A DNA stretch of 64,000 nt from an uncultured Lachnospiraceae bacterium (GCA_947626435.1 CANQSB010000010.1:24406-88405), one strand, 5' to 3'. Shown: positions 1 to 9,289, counted from the stretch's first letter. The notes: generated by a model from the sequence alone, not told the origin. A program made the numbers and translations.

Positions 1-1449
1 CTGACCTGCCTGTGAAAGGATATTGTTGTTAGAGTATTTAACCATCTCATCAGCCATATCTGTATCGCGGATTGCTGACTCTGCTGATGTCGTGTTCTCA
101 ACAATGTTATCCAGGTTGTTGATTGTATGCTCTAAGCGGTTCTGAACTGCACCGAGTGCTGAACGCTGTGTAGACACAATCTTGATTGCCTCGCTGATTA
201 CGGAGATAGCATTTGTAGCCCTGGTATCGTCATCGCCGTCAACCCTTAAACCGTTGATGCCAAGCCCCTTAGCCGTCAGCGCCTGAATGTTGATAGAAAT
301 CTTGTTGTTGTCCGTACCGTCAGCGCCTACATGGAATCTCATTGCCAATGCGCCGGTCTGATCCTTTGCAGCCTTAACCTTTGTCTGGTCAAGTGCAATC
401 TCGTTGCCAAGAGCGTCATATACTTTCTTAGAATCAGCCCTGCCTGATGTTGAAATAGTTGCTGAAGCGCCTTGACCTACATCCATTGAAGTAAAATAAT
501 CTTTCAAACCATTAGCCGCTATCTTGTTGCCATCCTTATCATAGAATGAAAATGCCTCAAGGCTGCTGCCTGCAGCGGTTACAGTAGTAGCTGTAATGTT
601 GCTGGTAAGTCCTGCCTTAATATCAGCTAACTTTACATTGATATTGCCGACAACCTTGCCATATGAGTTAATTACAGTGAATGATACTACACCGCTGGCG
701 CTTACTGTACCGGAGCCAACTATTGAGAAGTTAGACTTTGCATCGCTGCCGTTGAACTGTACAGATGCCTTTACTACATCCTTTGTGACAGTAGTACCAG
801 TAGTAGTATCAATAACCTTAATGGTTGATGTCGTAATCGTAAGACCTTGGTTCTTGAGCGCTTTTGCCAAAGCATCCTGATCCGCTACTGAAGGAGATTT
901 CGCTGTACCCATCGCAGAGAAGCTTACTGATACAGTAACACCGTTTGCGTCTGCTGTCTTTGAAAAGCTGGCTGTCGCGCTAAGGTCTGAACCCATCTTA
1001 TAAGCATAGCTGTATGTCTTCTCAACTGAATTGTCGCCCTTCAAAAGATATGTCTCATTGAACTTGGTTGTCTCTGCTACACGGTCAATTTCCTGTGAAA
1101 GCTGGTCAATCTCAGCCTGAATATATGAGCGGTCATCTTCTGAGTTCGGGCTGTTCGCTGACTGTACTGCAAGCTCATTCATTCTCTGAAGCATGTCATG
1201 AACTTCTGTTAATGCGCCTTCTGCTGTCTGTACTGCGCTGATGCCGTCCTCAGCGTTCGCAGATGCTTGTGTAAGTCCTCTGATCTGCTTTCTCATCTTC
1301 TCAGATATAGCAAGACCTGCTGCGTTATCTGCCGCACGGTTAATCTTATAGCCTGAAGAAAGCTTCTCTGTTGACTTTGATAAAGAGCCCTGTGTAATAC
1401 CGAGCATACGATTTGAGTTCATTGCCTGTAAATTGTGCTGTACTACCAT
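1..1449 (-). CDS. hag/fliC: Flagellin, 3' end cut off by window edge
   Basis: Minus-strand translation from ATG at 1449: MVVQHNLQAMNSNRMLGITQGSLSKSTEKLSSGYKINRAADNAAGLAISEKMRKQIRGL... (flagellin N-terminal D0/D1), ending near the window edge with ...LGAVQNRLEHTINNLDNIVENTTSAESAIRDTDMADEMVKYSNNNILSQAGQ (C-terminal D0/D1). RBS aaggaggt. Not in ORF track because the stop is outside the window. Confidence 0.97.
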   Translation of the reverse strand, partial: MVVQHNLQAMNSNRMLGITQGSLSKSTEKLSSGYKINRAADNAAGLAISEKMRKQIRGLTQASANAEDGISAVQTAEGALTEVHDMLQRMNELAVQSANSPNSEDDRSYIQAEIDQLSQEIDRVAETTKFNETYLLKGDNSVEKTYSYAYKMGSDLSATASFSKTADANGVTVSVSFSAMGTAKSPSVADQDALAKALKNQGLTITTSTIKVIDTTTGTTVTKDVVKASVQFNGSDAKSNFSIVGSGTVSASGVVSFTVINSYGKVVGNINVKLADIKAGLTSNITATTVTAAGSSLEAFSFYDKDGNKIAANGLKDYFTSMDVGQGASATISTSGRADSKKVYDALGNEIALDQTKVKAAKDQTGALAMRFHVGADGTDNNKISINIQALTAKGLGINGLRVDGDDDTRATNAISVISEAIKIVSTQRSALGAVQNRLEHTINNLDNIVENTTSAESAIRDTDMADEMVKYSNNNILSQAGQ

Positions 1450-1552
1450 AATCTTACCTCCTTGTTTTGCCTGCCGCGCTTATTTGTCTTTGCGTCTGTA
1501 AATTTCACTTTCGTAAATCTTACATCCACAAATCCGCGCTTTGGCTTTGCCG

Positions 1553-1571
1553 TGGAAAATTCCGTTTTCCA
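1553..1571 (-). promoter_or_regulatory. Candidate CsrA-binding hairpin in flagellin leader (TGGAAAA-CGGAA-TTTTCCA, GGA in loop)
   Basis: Perfect 7-bp stem with GGA in the loop. A second ANGGA motif lies in the Shine-Dalgarno (caAGGAGG) of flagellin. csrA is adjacent. Confidence 0.5.
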
Positions 1572-1617
1572 TCGCTTATTTTTGTTCCTTATTCAGTTTT
1601 AATTTATAATATCCGAA

Positions 1618-1656
1618 GCTGTCCGCATATCGGCGCGCCTGCTTTTGGCGGACAGC
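1618..1656 (-). promoter_or_regulatory. Stem-loop between csrA and flagellin (GCTGTCCGC...GCGGACAGC, 9-bp perfect stem)
   Basis: Perfect inverted repeat 1618-1626 / 1648-1656, starting about 15 nt after the csrA stop; no U-tract follows, so not a classical terminator. Confidence 0.45.
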
Positions 1657-1671
1657 CTCAGTTATTAACCT

Positions 1672-1893
1672 TTATATTTCCTGTGCTTCTGTCTTTTTTG
1701 CTACCGCTTCTGCTGCCTCTTTAGCTGCTCTTTTTACCGCGCGTTTTTTAATGGCTCTGCCCCTTGCGACATTTATATCCTTCGGAGCGTCTATCATCAC
1801 GCGAATCTGGTTGTTGTTACCCCCGAGAAAGGTTATCTTAATGTCATTTCCTATCATCAGATATTCTTCCTTGGGCACTGTGAGCATCAGCAT
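1672..1893 (-). CDS. csrA: CsrA family translational regulator with Ala/Lys-rich C-terminal extension
   Basis: MLMLTVPKEEYLMIGNDIKITFLGGNNNQIRVMIDAPKDINVARGRAI matches the CsrA pattern (MLxLTRKxxExxxIGDDIxIxVLxxxxxxVRxGIxAPxxVxVxR); upstream of flagellin. Confidence 0.9.
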   Translation of the reverse strand: MLMLTVPKEEYLMIGNDIKITFLGGNNNQIRVMIDAPKDINVARGRAIKKRAVKRAAKEAAEAVAKKTEAQEI

Positions 1894-1973
1894 ATAAAAA
1901 CCTCCTTGTTTTCGTTCGCTGTCTTAATACATTTTAACTGAGGATTCATCCTCTTCTGATTATGTTCCGCACT

Positions 1974-2003
1974 ATGCAACATTTTGGATAAAATGTTGCA
2001 TTT
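1974..2003 (+). repeat. Left recombination site / inverted repeat of predicted invertible element
   Basis: ATGCAACATTTT-GGAT-AAAATGTTGCAT(TT): 12-bp palindromic arms around an asymmetric 4-bp centre; exact reverse complement of 2920-2949. Confidence 0.85.
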
Positions 2004-2081
2004 GATATTTAAAGCAAAACAAATTATTATTAATAATGAAAGGAAATCTAACGAAAGGAAACGTTTAGAGAGGATATAATT

Positions 2082-2672
2082 ATGAGTACAATGTCGCCTA
2101 TCAAAGACAAAAAAGAGCTGGAAGCTATGAAAAAATATTTTTTGGGGAAAAACGAGATACGAAACTATGCGCTGCTCTGCGTAGGAATTAATACCGCTTT
2201 GCGTATCAGCGATATCTTAAAGCTGCGTTGGAAAGATGTGTATGATTTTGGCAGCCGTTCATTTAAAAAGCATTTGCAGCTAAAAGAGCAGAAAACAAAG
2301 AAAAGGGCTGAAATACTTTTAAATAAGGGGGTAATAAACGCGTTAAAAAAGCTTCTTGCATATTTTAACAGAAATCATATAATGATAGACGAAGACTCCT
2401 ATATATTTACGGGCAGAAAAAACAGGGAAAAGCCGTTGAGCCGCTCTCAGGCGTACCGCATTATAAACGGCGCTGCCAAAGCGCTTAAAATAGCGGGAAA
2501 TATCGGCTGCCACTCGCTTCGCAAAACTTTTGGCTATTTTGCGGCGCGCAGCGGCATCTCTTCCGTATTGCTTATGCATATCTACAATCATTCGTCTTTT
2601 CCGATAACAAGGCGTTATCTGGGGATAGAACAGGACGAGCGCGACGAGGTGTTTATGAAGATAGCGCTTTAG
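2082..2672 (+). CDS. Minimal tyrosine recombinase (phage-integrase family, FimB/FimE-sized), predicted DNA invertase
   Basis: 196 aa; catalytic motifs NTALR-I, HSLRKTFG, NHSS, RRYLGI; lies between two inverted recombination-site-like repeats. Confidence 0.92.
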   Translation: MSTMSPIKDKKELEAMKKYFLGKNEIRNYALLCVGINTALRISDILKLRWKDVYDFGSRSFKKHLQLKEQKTKKRAEILLNKGVINALKKLLAYFNRNHIMIDEDSYIFTGRKNREKPLSRSQAYRIINGAAKALKIAGNIGCHSLRKTFGYFAARSGISSVLLMHIYNHSSFPITRRYLGIEQDERDEVFMKIAL

Positions 2673-2863
2673 CCGCTGCCTTATCAGTATAATCTTAAAT
2701 ATAATTCTATTTTGACAGTTTTTTGCAAATTAGGTTATCTGTTTTTGAAAATTTTCAACTGTCTTACGGTATAACTATGCTCTTTTTCAGTTAATCTTTG
2801 GTTATTCATCATATCGTGTAAAGAACATTTTCCTAAAATAAAAAAATTTTTTCAAATAAAGGG

Positions 2864-2890
2864 TAAAGTATTTTAAACAATAACCGATAT
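2864..2890 (+). promoter_or_regulatory. Sigma28/SigD-type flagellar promoter inside the invertible segment, pointing away from csrA-flagellin in this orientation
   Basis: TAAA (2864-2867) - 15 nt - ACCGATAT (2883-2890); consensus TAAA-N15-GCCGATAT, one mismatch. Confidence 0.75.
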
Positions 2891-2919
2891 ATAGGATGTA
2901 AGAACAAAAACAGCGTTAA

Positions 2920-2949
2920 AAATGCAACATTTTATCCAAAATGTTGCAT
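2920..2949 (-). repeat. Right recombination site / inverted repeat of predicted invertible element
   Basis: AAATGCAACATTTTATCCAAAATGTTGCAT; perfect reverse complement of 1974-2003 including the central GGAT/ATCC. Confidence 0.85.
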
Positions 2950-3081
2950 TTTTATTATAAGCGTTTATTAATCAACTTATACAGATTTATTTATCATATT
3001 CCATGACCGTACATGCCGCCTTATCTTGGCAACCGGATATCCTGCCACCAAAATACTTTTTCCAAGACACTTAAAGATACC

Positions 3082-5097
3082 TCACCACTCAACCAGCTCA
3101 TACTCCGCGCTCTCATACCCAAGCCATGTAAGCGTAGACATGTCTATCTCCTCTACGGACTGAGCGGCGTCAACAAGCGGTATGCGTTTGCCTTTCTTTA
3201 TAAAAAGTCCTACCTCATTCAGCGCAATTTCCACATAATGGTGCCCTTTATCTAAAACCTGCGTATATATGCTGCCGTCAGGACAGAATTTTGCAAACAT
3301 CATCTCCTCGGGAAGGTATACGCATCTGCCCGAAGCGTTCTGCGTGTAAACGGGCGCAAGCATTATCTCATTTCCAAGCATAAGCTGGTCTTCTGTCTGC
3401 ACCGCAATTTTGTCATCGGGATAAACGAAACCGAGCGGCTTGAAGTATAAGTCATCGTTCTGCGCCGCCTTCATATATTCGCTGTAAAGGTATGGAATAA
3501 GCCTGTACCTCACACTTATGATATGGCGGAAATCCTTCACATTTTCAAACCTGTAGCACTCCTGATTGCGCGTGCCGAGCGCGGCGTGGTTCCGCATAAG
3601 CGGAGTGAATACGCCGAGTGCAAGCCACCTGAGCAGCAGATCGCGCGTCGTGTTGCAGCCGAAGCCGCCCAAGTCGGCGCCCGTATACAGAAAGCCGCAC
3701 ATATTGAGCGACGGCAGCATTTTGAGATTGAGGAGTATATGCGACCACCACGACTTATTGTCGCCTGTCCATACGCCGCCGTATCGGTGCATTCCTATAT
3801 ATGACGAGCGTGAAAAGAGCAGAATACGCTTATTGGGCGCGATTTTTTCAAACGCCTCCGCCGCCGCCCTTGTCATATTGAAGCCGTACAGATTGTGGAC
3901 TAAATCGTGCCTTACTTTTTTTCCGTTTACATTGTGGTAAAACCGCCTGTAATCATCCGGGCTGTTCTGCAGATTTTCAAACGCGCCTTTTACCTTGCTT
4001 GGGAGCGCCCTTGCGTTGTCCATAAGCTCGTCAAATAAGCCGTCTGTTGGCGTGTCTAATGTGTTTTCTTCGCTTTTTTCCTTTTTCTTTAAATAATCGG
4101 CGTATTCCTTTATTGCTTCGTTAAGCGTGTCTATGCCCTCTTTTGAATAAAATATCGCGGGCTCGTTCATGTCGTTCCAGAAGCCTTCTATGCCTTGGCT
4201 GATAAGGCGCTCATACTTTGCGCCAAACCATGCGCGCGCGTCAGGATTGAGCACATCGGGGAAATGTGTCCACCCCGGCCATACGGCCGCGGCAAAGTCA
4301 GTGCCGTCCTCGCGCTTGCAGAAGTACCCTTTTTCCACGCCTTCCTCGTATATGTCGTAGCCCTCCTCGATTTTTACCCCTGCGTCTATAATCGGAATGA
4401 GCCTTATATTTTCGCCGCGCATTTTTTTGACAAACTCCGGGAAATTCGGGAAACGCTCGCTGTTTACGGTAAAATCCTTGTAATCCTGCATATAGTCGAT
4501 GTCCATGTAAACCATATCCAGCGGGATTTTGTTTTCGCGGTAGCCCTTTGCGACATTTTCAATGTCCTCAGCAGTCTTATAACCCCAGCGGCTCTGACCG
4601 AAACCAAAGGCGTATTTTGGCGGGATGTAGCTTTTTCCGATGATTTTTCTAAACTGCCTTGCCACATCATACGCGCTGTCCCCCGTAATCAGATACAAAT
4701 ATAAATCCGCGCGCCCGCAGGTTACTTCAAGCACTGACTGTTTTGTATAGCCTATGTCAAAGGTGATGGCGGCGGGATAATCGAAAAACAGCCCGATGTT
4801 ACGCTCGCCTGATATTATAATGAAATTGTGTGCGCCGTAAAGCGATGTTTTGTCTTCGGAGTGGTCGGGGTCATCGCTGCAGTCGCTCACATAAATATAG
4901 CCTCTTTTGTTTATGCCGCGGTTTGCCTCGCCAAGTCCATAAATGACATCTGTGTCATTTAATTCATAGCGGAAACAAAATCCGTTTTCCGTCGTGATTA
5001 TGCCGTTTTGCGCATCATATTCCCCGCTGCATTCTTTAGGTCCACAGATTACCGCGTCTGTCTCAAACGGCTCACCGAAAATGTATTTTTTTACCAT
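3082..5097 (-). CDS. Glycoside hydrolase family 31 (alpha-glucosidase/alpha-xylosidase type)
   Basis: MVYMDIDYMQDYKDFTV, GFWNDMNEPAIF, RSSYIGMHRYGGVWTGDNKSWW motifs of GH31. Confidence 0.95.
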   Translation of the reverse strand: MVKKYIFGEPFETDAVICGPKECSGEYDAQNGIITTENGFCFRYELNDTDVIYGLGEANRGINKRGYIYVSDCSDDPDHSEDKTSLYGAHNFIIISGERNIGLFFDYPAAITFDIGYTKQSVLEVTCGRADLYLYLITGDSAYDVARQFRKIIGKSYIPPKYAFGFGQSRWGYKTAEDIENVAKGYRENKIPLDMVYMDIDYMQDYKDFTVNSERFPNFPEFVKKMRGENIRLIPIIDAGVKIEEGYDIYEEGVEKGYFCKREDGTDFAAAVWPGWTHFPDVLNPDARAWFGAKYERLISQGIEGFWNDMNEPAIFYSKEGIDTLNEAIKEYADYLKKKEKSEENTLDTPTDGLFDELMDNARALPSKVKGAFENLQNSPDDYRRFYHNVNGKKVRHDLVHNLYGFNMTRAAAEAFEKIAPNKRILLFSRSSYIGMHRYGGVWTGDNKSWWSHILLNLKMLPSLNMCGFLYTGADLGGFGCNTTRDLLLRWLALGVFTPLMRNHAALGTRNQECYRFENVKDFRHIISVRYRLIPYLYSEYMKAAQNDDLYFKPLGFVYPDDKIAVQTEDQLMLGNEIMLAPVYTQNASGRCVYLPEEMMFAKFCPDGSIYTQVLDKGHHYVEIALNEVGLFIKKGKRIPLVDAAQSVEEIDMSTLTWLGYESAEYELVEW

Positions 5098-5169
5098 ATT
5101 AACCCTCCATACCGCTTTAGCGAATTAATTTTCAACTCAATTAATCACAGAAAAATGCCTTAGATTTCC

Positions 5170-6207
5170 TTAATTTTTTTCAAAATGCTGATAATCCTTT
5201 ACGCTTTTCCAGTCCCCTCCCCATGTAAAGCCATGTTCCTTAAACAGCTTACAGCATAGGTCGTCCCGGTCTATTTTATGCGGGAAGTCCTTATCCCTGT
5301 CAGCGTATTCAGCTCCGTTTTCGGGAGATATAAGAAGCTCGCCGCTGCCGCTTTTTCTTATATATGGATTATACAGTGGATTGATGTCAATGGCAAGCCC
5401 GTAGCTGTGATTTGACAGGCTGCTTTTGCCCGGCACTGTCCTGTAATTGAACGCGGATGTGTTGTTTGCCGCCATTGATTTATCGTCGTCCGCGCCGTAT
5501 TCGTCTACCAATACCATGCTTTCAATCGGATATCGGGCAGAATACAGTTCCTTCATTATATCAAGAATATCGTCGCTGATTGCTCTATTTACTATCAGTT
5601 CTCCGATGTATGTTTTTTCGTCGAATCCGATGTGGAGGAGCTTGATGTATCGAAGCTCGTCTGCGGTTATGTTATCGTTTGGAGTGTATGAGATGTTGTT
5701 TATCCTTGAAAATATTTCGTCCGTTATTTCCGTAGAATAAAAAAGAGTTTCGATTTCTTCATCCGTAAAAAGTGTGGTATCCACCATTGAATGAGCGGGA
5801 AGCTGCTTTATTTCTTCAATCGTCGGCTTAAAGTCCTCTACGGATGGATTGGAGTCCTCTGCTGTTAGCTGTGGTGAATCCTCTGCGGACGGATTGGAAT
5901 CCTCCACAGTCGGCTGTAGTAAGTCCTTTACAGATGATTTTGAAGCCTTTGCAGTCGGATATGGTTCTTTTACAGTTTCGTCTGTATTATCCTTCTGCCA
6001 GTTTAGAGTTTCCAATTGCTCTGAATTGTCCGGCAGTTCCAATTCCTCTGCTTTCTCCTGCTTTTTGTCTGATGTCGCGATGTCTGACATTAATTTTACG
6101 CCGTCTTTGGCATTATCGCTGCCTGCGTGCGGTGTATGCAGAGTATATAAATAATATCCGACTGTTATAAATGCCGCTAATATCGTTACCAGCAAAAGTT
6201 TTTTCAT
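5170..6207 (-). CDS. Secreted/membrane M15-family (VanY-like) D-Ala-D-Ala carboxypeptidase with Pro/Ser/Glu/Asp-rich linker
   Basis: SNHSYGLAIDINPLYNPY...HGFTWGGDW...DYQHFE (M15 zinc peptidase signature); signal/TM from internal start MKKLLLVTILAAFITVGYYLY at 6207. Confidence 0.85.
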   Translation of the reverse strand: MKKLLLVTILAAFITVGYYLYTLHTPHAGSDNAKDGVKLMSDIATSDKKQEKAEELELPDNSEQLETLNWQKDNTDETVKEPYPTAKASKSSVKDLLQPTVEDSNPSAEDSPQLTAEDSNPSVEDFKPTIEEIKQLPAHSMVDTTLFTDEEIETLFYSTEITDEIFSRINNISYTPNDNITADELRYIKLLHIGFDEKTYIGELIVNRAISDDILDIMKELYSARYPIESMVLVDEYGADDDKSMAANNTSAFNYRTVPGKSSLSNHSYGLAIDINPLYNPYIRKSGSGELLISPENGAEYADRDKDFPHKIDRDDLCCKLFKEHGFTWGGDWKSVKDYQHFEKN

Positions 6208-6348
6208 TTTTTCACCACTTCCGCGCTTTTTCTGACATTTTTGACATTTGCGAAATCCGTAAATTATAAATATAATAATACCACACACCCTAAATTTCAA
6301 TACAAAACCAATTAGTGCAGCCGGAAAAATCCCCAAAATAAGCATCTC

Positions 6349-7596
6349 CTACTGCACTTCACTATTTCTGTATACAAAATAAACCGTCGGCACAAGAATC
6401 AGTGAAATTACTATATAAAGCGGAAACAACACCTCAACCGCGCCTGTCATCTTTGAACCGATTTTATAGAGGTTAAACTGTGACAGCACCTGCGATATTA
6501 TAAAGAGCTGGTCGGGGAGAAGCCCTAAAATTTTGTTCCCGTACTCAAGGCGGTCGGCTAAACCGCTTATAAATGTCGGCAGAAATATCAGGACAAACGG
6601 CACCGCCGCGGAGACCATCGCCGATTTTGTCTTTGTGGCGACAAGCATTTCAAGGAGCGCTATTGAAAGGCAGCCGATATATCCGCCAAATACCATAAGC
6701 AGGAACTGCTCAAAAAATGTGATATTATAAAAGCTTTTCCAAACATCTATCTGCACCATAAGCCCCGCGCCGTCAGCACCCAGAAATCCCAGCACCACCG
6801 CCGAATATACTATAACCGCCGCCCAGTAAGCAGCCGTCACAAACGCTATGCCCGCCATAAGCTTCGCAAGCACCGCCCTGCCCCTTCCATAATAAGATGA
6901 AAAAAATACCGCGTCAGCCTTTAGCTGCTTTTCGCCCGAAAAAATCCCCGCGATGGGAAAGCTGATAAGGAGCATGAGAAGCATAGTGACAGTAGGCATA
7001 TATTCCGCATGCATTTCCCAGCCTGTCATATAATCGTATTCGATAGGCGCTTCAAGCTCCATATAGCGCTTTGTCAGAAATGCCTTTTCATCATCGGAAA
7101 GTATCTGCGCCTCATTGCTGTCAAGCCATTCCGTCAGGCTTATGACACGCCTGTCATAAAATTGAGCAGCGTCATCCGGGGAAAGGCTGTCTATCTTGTA
7201 ATAATCGTATTCCCTGAATTTGCAAAACGCCTTATTTATCATTGCGCTTATATCGTCAAAGGCGCGCTTTTTTCCCCATACGGCATCACCTGAAGCTCCG
7301 CTCTTTGCCGCCTCCTCGTTTATGCGGGCGTTTTCCTCAATAACCCTTGCAATCGCGTCTGTCGTGAGCTTTCCCGCCCATTCATGGCGCTGCGCCCTAA
7401 GCTTTCGCGCCGCCGCGTAACCCTGCTGCGTCTGTCCGTTTTCATCGACATACACAGTGATTGGATTGTACACCGCAAAATAGCAGACAAGCGCAAGCAT
7501 GGCGCATATCAAAAATATAACCATTCTGCCGCTTTTTCGCGACAGTATTTTCTTCAGCTCATAATAAAACACTGCCCTCACCACCCTTTTCACCAA
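6349..7596 (-). CDS. ABC-2 type transporter permease
   Basis: Multi-TM protein overlapping the downstream end of an ABC ATPase gene. Confidence 0.8.
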   Translation of the reverse strand: MVKRVVRAVFYYELKKILSRKSGRMVIFLICAMLALVCYFAVYNPITVYVDENGQTQQGYAAARKLRAQRHEWAGKLTTDAIARVIEENARINEEAAKSGASGDAVWGKKRAFDDISAMINKAFCKFREYDYYKIDSLSPDDAAQFYDRRVISLTEWLDSNEAQILSDDEKAFLTKRYMELEAPIEYDYMTGWEMHAEYMPTVTMLLMLLISFPIAGIFSGEKQLKADAVFFSSYYGRGRAVLAKLMAGIAFVTAAYWAAVIVYSAVVLGFLGADGAGLMVQIDVWKSFYNITFFEQFLLMVFGGYIGCLSIALLEMLVATKTKSAMVSAAVPFVLIFLPTFISGLADRLEYGNKILGLLPDQLFIISQVLSQFNLYKIGSKMTGAVEVLFPLYIVISLILVPTVYFVYRNSEVQ

Positions 7597-8446
7597 AATA
7601 ATATAAAAAAATGTCCTCTAGCGTCAGCTCATCAGGTACAGCCTCCGCATAGGGCTTTTCCTTTGACAGTATCCTAAGCTCCGCCCTCCCTGAAAATTGT
7701 CTTACGTTGGACACCATATAATTTTCCAAAAAGCGCTGCGCCTCATTTTTTGATACTGTGACGCTCCACGCCTTCTCGGGAACTGACGCGCTAATCTGCG
7801 CCAGGCTCCCTGTCTGTATAAATCTCCCGTCTTTCATCAGCATAATTTCATTTGCGATATACTCGACATCTGACACTATGTGCGTGGACAAAAGCACCAG
7901 CCTATTTTCGGCAAGAGAGCTTATAAGGTTGCGGAAGCGAACCCTTTCGTTTGGATCAAGCCCTGCCGTCGGCTCGTCAAGTATGAGTATTTTTGGATTG
8001 TTGAGCATTGCCTGCGCTATGCCGACGCGCCGTTTCATTCCTCCTGAAAGCTTTTTCATTTTTTTCTTCTGCGCGCCGTCAAGCCCCACCTGCGCAAGCA
8101 GCCTGTCCGCCCTTTTTGATGCCGCAAAGCGGTCAAGACCTTTGATTGACGCGATATACATAAGGTAATCACGCACTGAAAATTCAGGGTAGTAGCCAAA
8201 CTCCTGCGGAAGATAGCCGATAATCCGGCGGTACTTTGCCCCCATTTCAAAGATTTCGCTGCCGTTAAAATAAATATGCCCATCTGTCGGCTTTAACAGC
8301 GTGCACAACATTCTCATGAGCGTGGTCTTGCCCGCTCCGTTTATGCCCAGCAGCCCATATACGCCGTTTCCCATAGTATAGCTTATATTGTCTACTGCGG
8401 TGAATTTCTGAAACTGCCTGCTTACATTTTCCAAAACAAGTTCCAT
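7559..8446 (-). CDS. ABC transporter ATP-binding protein
   Basis: Walker A GINGAGKTTLMRML, signature LSGGMKRRVGIAQAM, Walker B ILILDEPTAGLDP. Confidence 0.97.
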   Translation of the reverse strand: MELVLENVSRQFQKFTAVDNISYTMGNGVYGLLGINGAGKTTLMRMLCTLLKPTDGHIYFNGSEIFEMGAKYRRIIGYLPQEFGYYPEFSVRDYLMYIASIKGLDRFAASKRADRLLAQVGLDGAQKKKMKKLSGGMKRRVGIAQAMLNNPKILILDEPTAGLDPNERVRFRNLISSLAENRLVLLSTHIVSDVEYIANEIMLMKDGRFIQTGSLAQISASVPEKAWSVTVSKNEAQRFLENYMVSNVRQFSGRAELRILSKEKPYAEAVPDELTLEDIFLYYFGEKGGEGSVLL

Positions 8447-8476
8447 AATGTAATTTCCTCCTTGTCTATCCTACAA

Positions 8477-9289
8477 TTAAATAATAATAGCCTCCACTCC
8501 GTCATCACATCCACGCACCACACGCCACACTACATATATCAGATACACAAAAACAAAAGCAAACACTCCCACCCATATTTGCGGAGCAACCCTACCATAA
8601 ATATCATTATTCGAAATCACCAAACACCACACAGCACTCCAAAGCATCGCCAGGCACACAGCAGCATACTCTGATGTAATAACGCGACTGCACAAAGTAC
8701 GCATACAAATACACGCCGTCACCGCCATCGGCAGGAAAAACTCTACAACAAGCCTTCCAAGCGGGACAACCGCAGCCAATAACATCCCTCCTGCAAACAT
8801 TCCCAAAAGCAAACCATCAACTACAGCAAACACAATAAGACGCGCCACATATATCTGTTTTAACGAATAATATGCGCATAACTCTATCTCAATCGACTTG
8901 CTGCTGCGGTTTTTCCACAATTCGGGAAACGCCGTCACGACAAACAACGCAGCAAATACTCCCATACATCTGATTATGACACTCGTGTCATTTATCAGAC
9001 AAGCTGACTGCCATGCCATATATAATATGAGCAGTTGGATAAGCCACCAACTTTTTTTAATATACCGCATTTGGCTGATGACAAATTCAAACCCCGAAGC
9101 CACCCTGCCTTCTGCGCTCTCACAGTACGCAAGCTTTGATTTCTCTATCACCGCCGCAATTTTGCTCCCATCCGGCTTTATGTCTGCTGACGCGTTGAAG
9201 TCTTTAAGGCTTTTTTTTACCCGCTCCATGTCTGCGATTTTACTTTTGCTCATTTTTTCCACTTTGTTCATTTTAATTGATTTACTCAC
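8477..9289 (-). CDS. Multi-TM membrane protein of the ECF-sigma/ABC operon
   Basis: Several hydrophobic helices; between the sigma factor and ABC ATPase, same strand. Confidence 0.65.
   Translation of the reverse strand: MSKSIKMNKVEKMSKSKIADMERVKKSLKDFNASADIKPDGSKIAAVIEKSKLAYCESAEGRVASGFEFVISQMRYIKKSWWLIQLLILYMAWQSACLINDTSVIIRCMGVFAALFVVTAFPELWKNRSSKSIEIELCAYYSLKQIYVARLIVFAVVDGLLLGMFAGGMLLAAVVPLGRLVVEFFLPMAVTACICMRTLCSRVITSEYAAVCLAMLWSAVWCLVISNNDIYGRVAPQIWVGVFAFVFVYLIYVVWRVVRGCDDGVEAIII

Noticed and set aside
1627-1634. GCCGATAT (minus strand) as a direct flagellin sigma28 promoter
   Set aside because: No TAAA-like -35 at 14-16 nt and it sits in the loop of a 9-bp stem; kept only as a caveat to the inversion-switch model.
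2343-2591. 82-aa minus-strand ORF inside the recombinase gene
   Set aside because: Antisense shadow ORF without RBS or motif support.
5820-5960. Short tandem repeats as a possible regulatory repeat array
   Set aside because: They encode the VEDSNPS/AEDSPQL low-complexity linker of the M15 peptidase; ordinary linker repeat.
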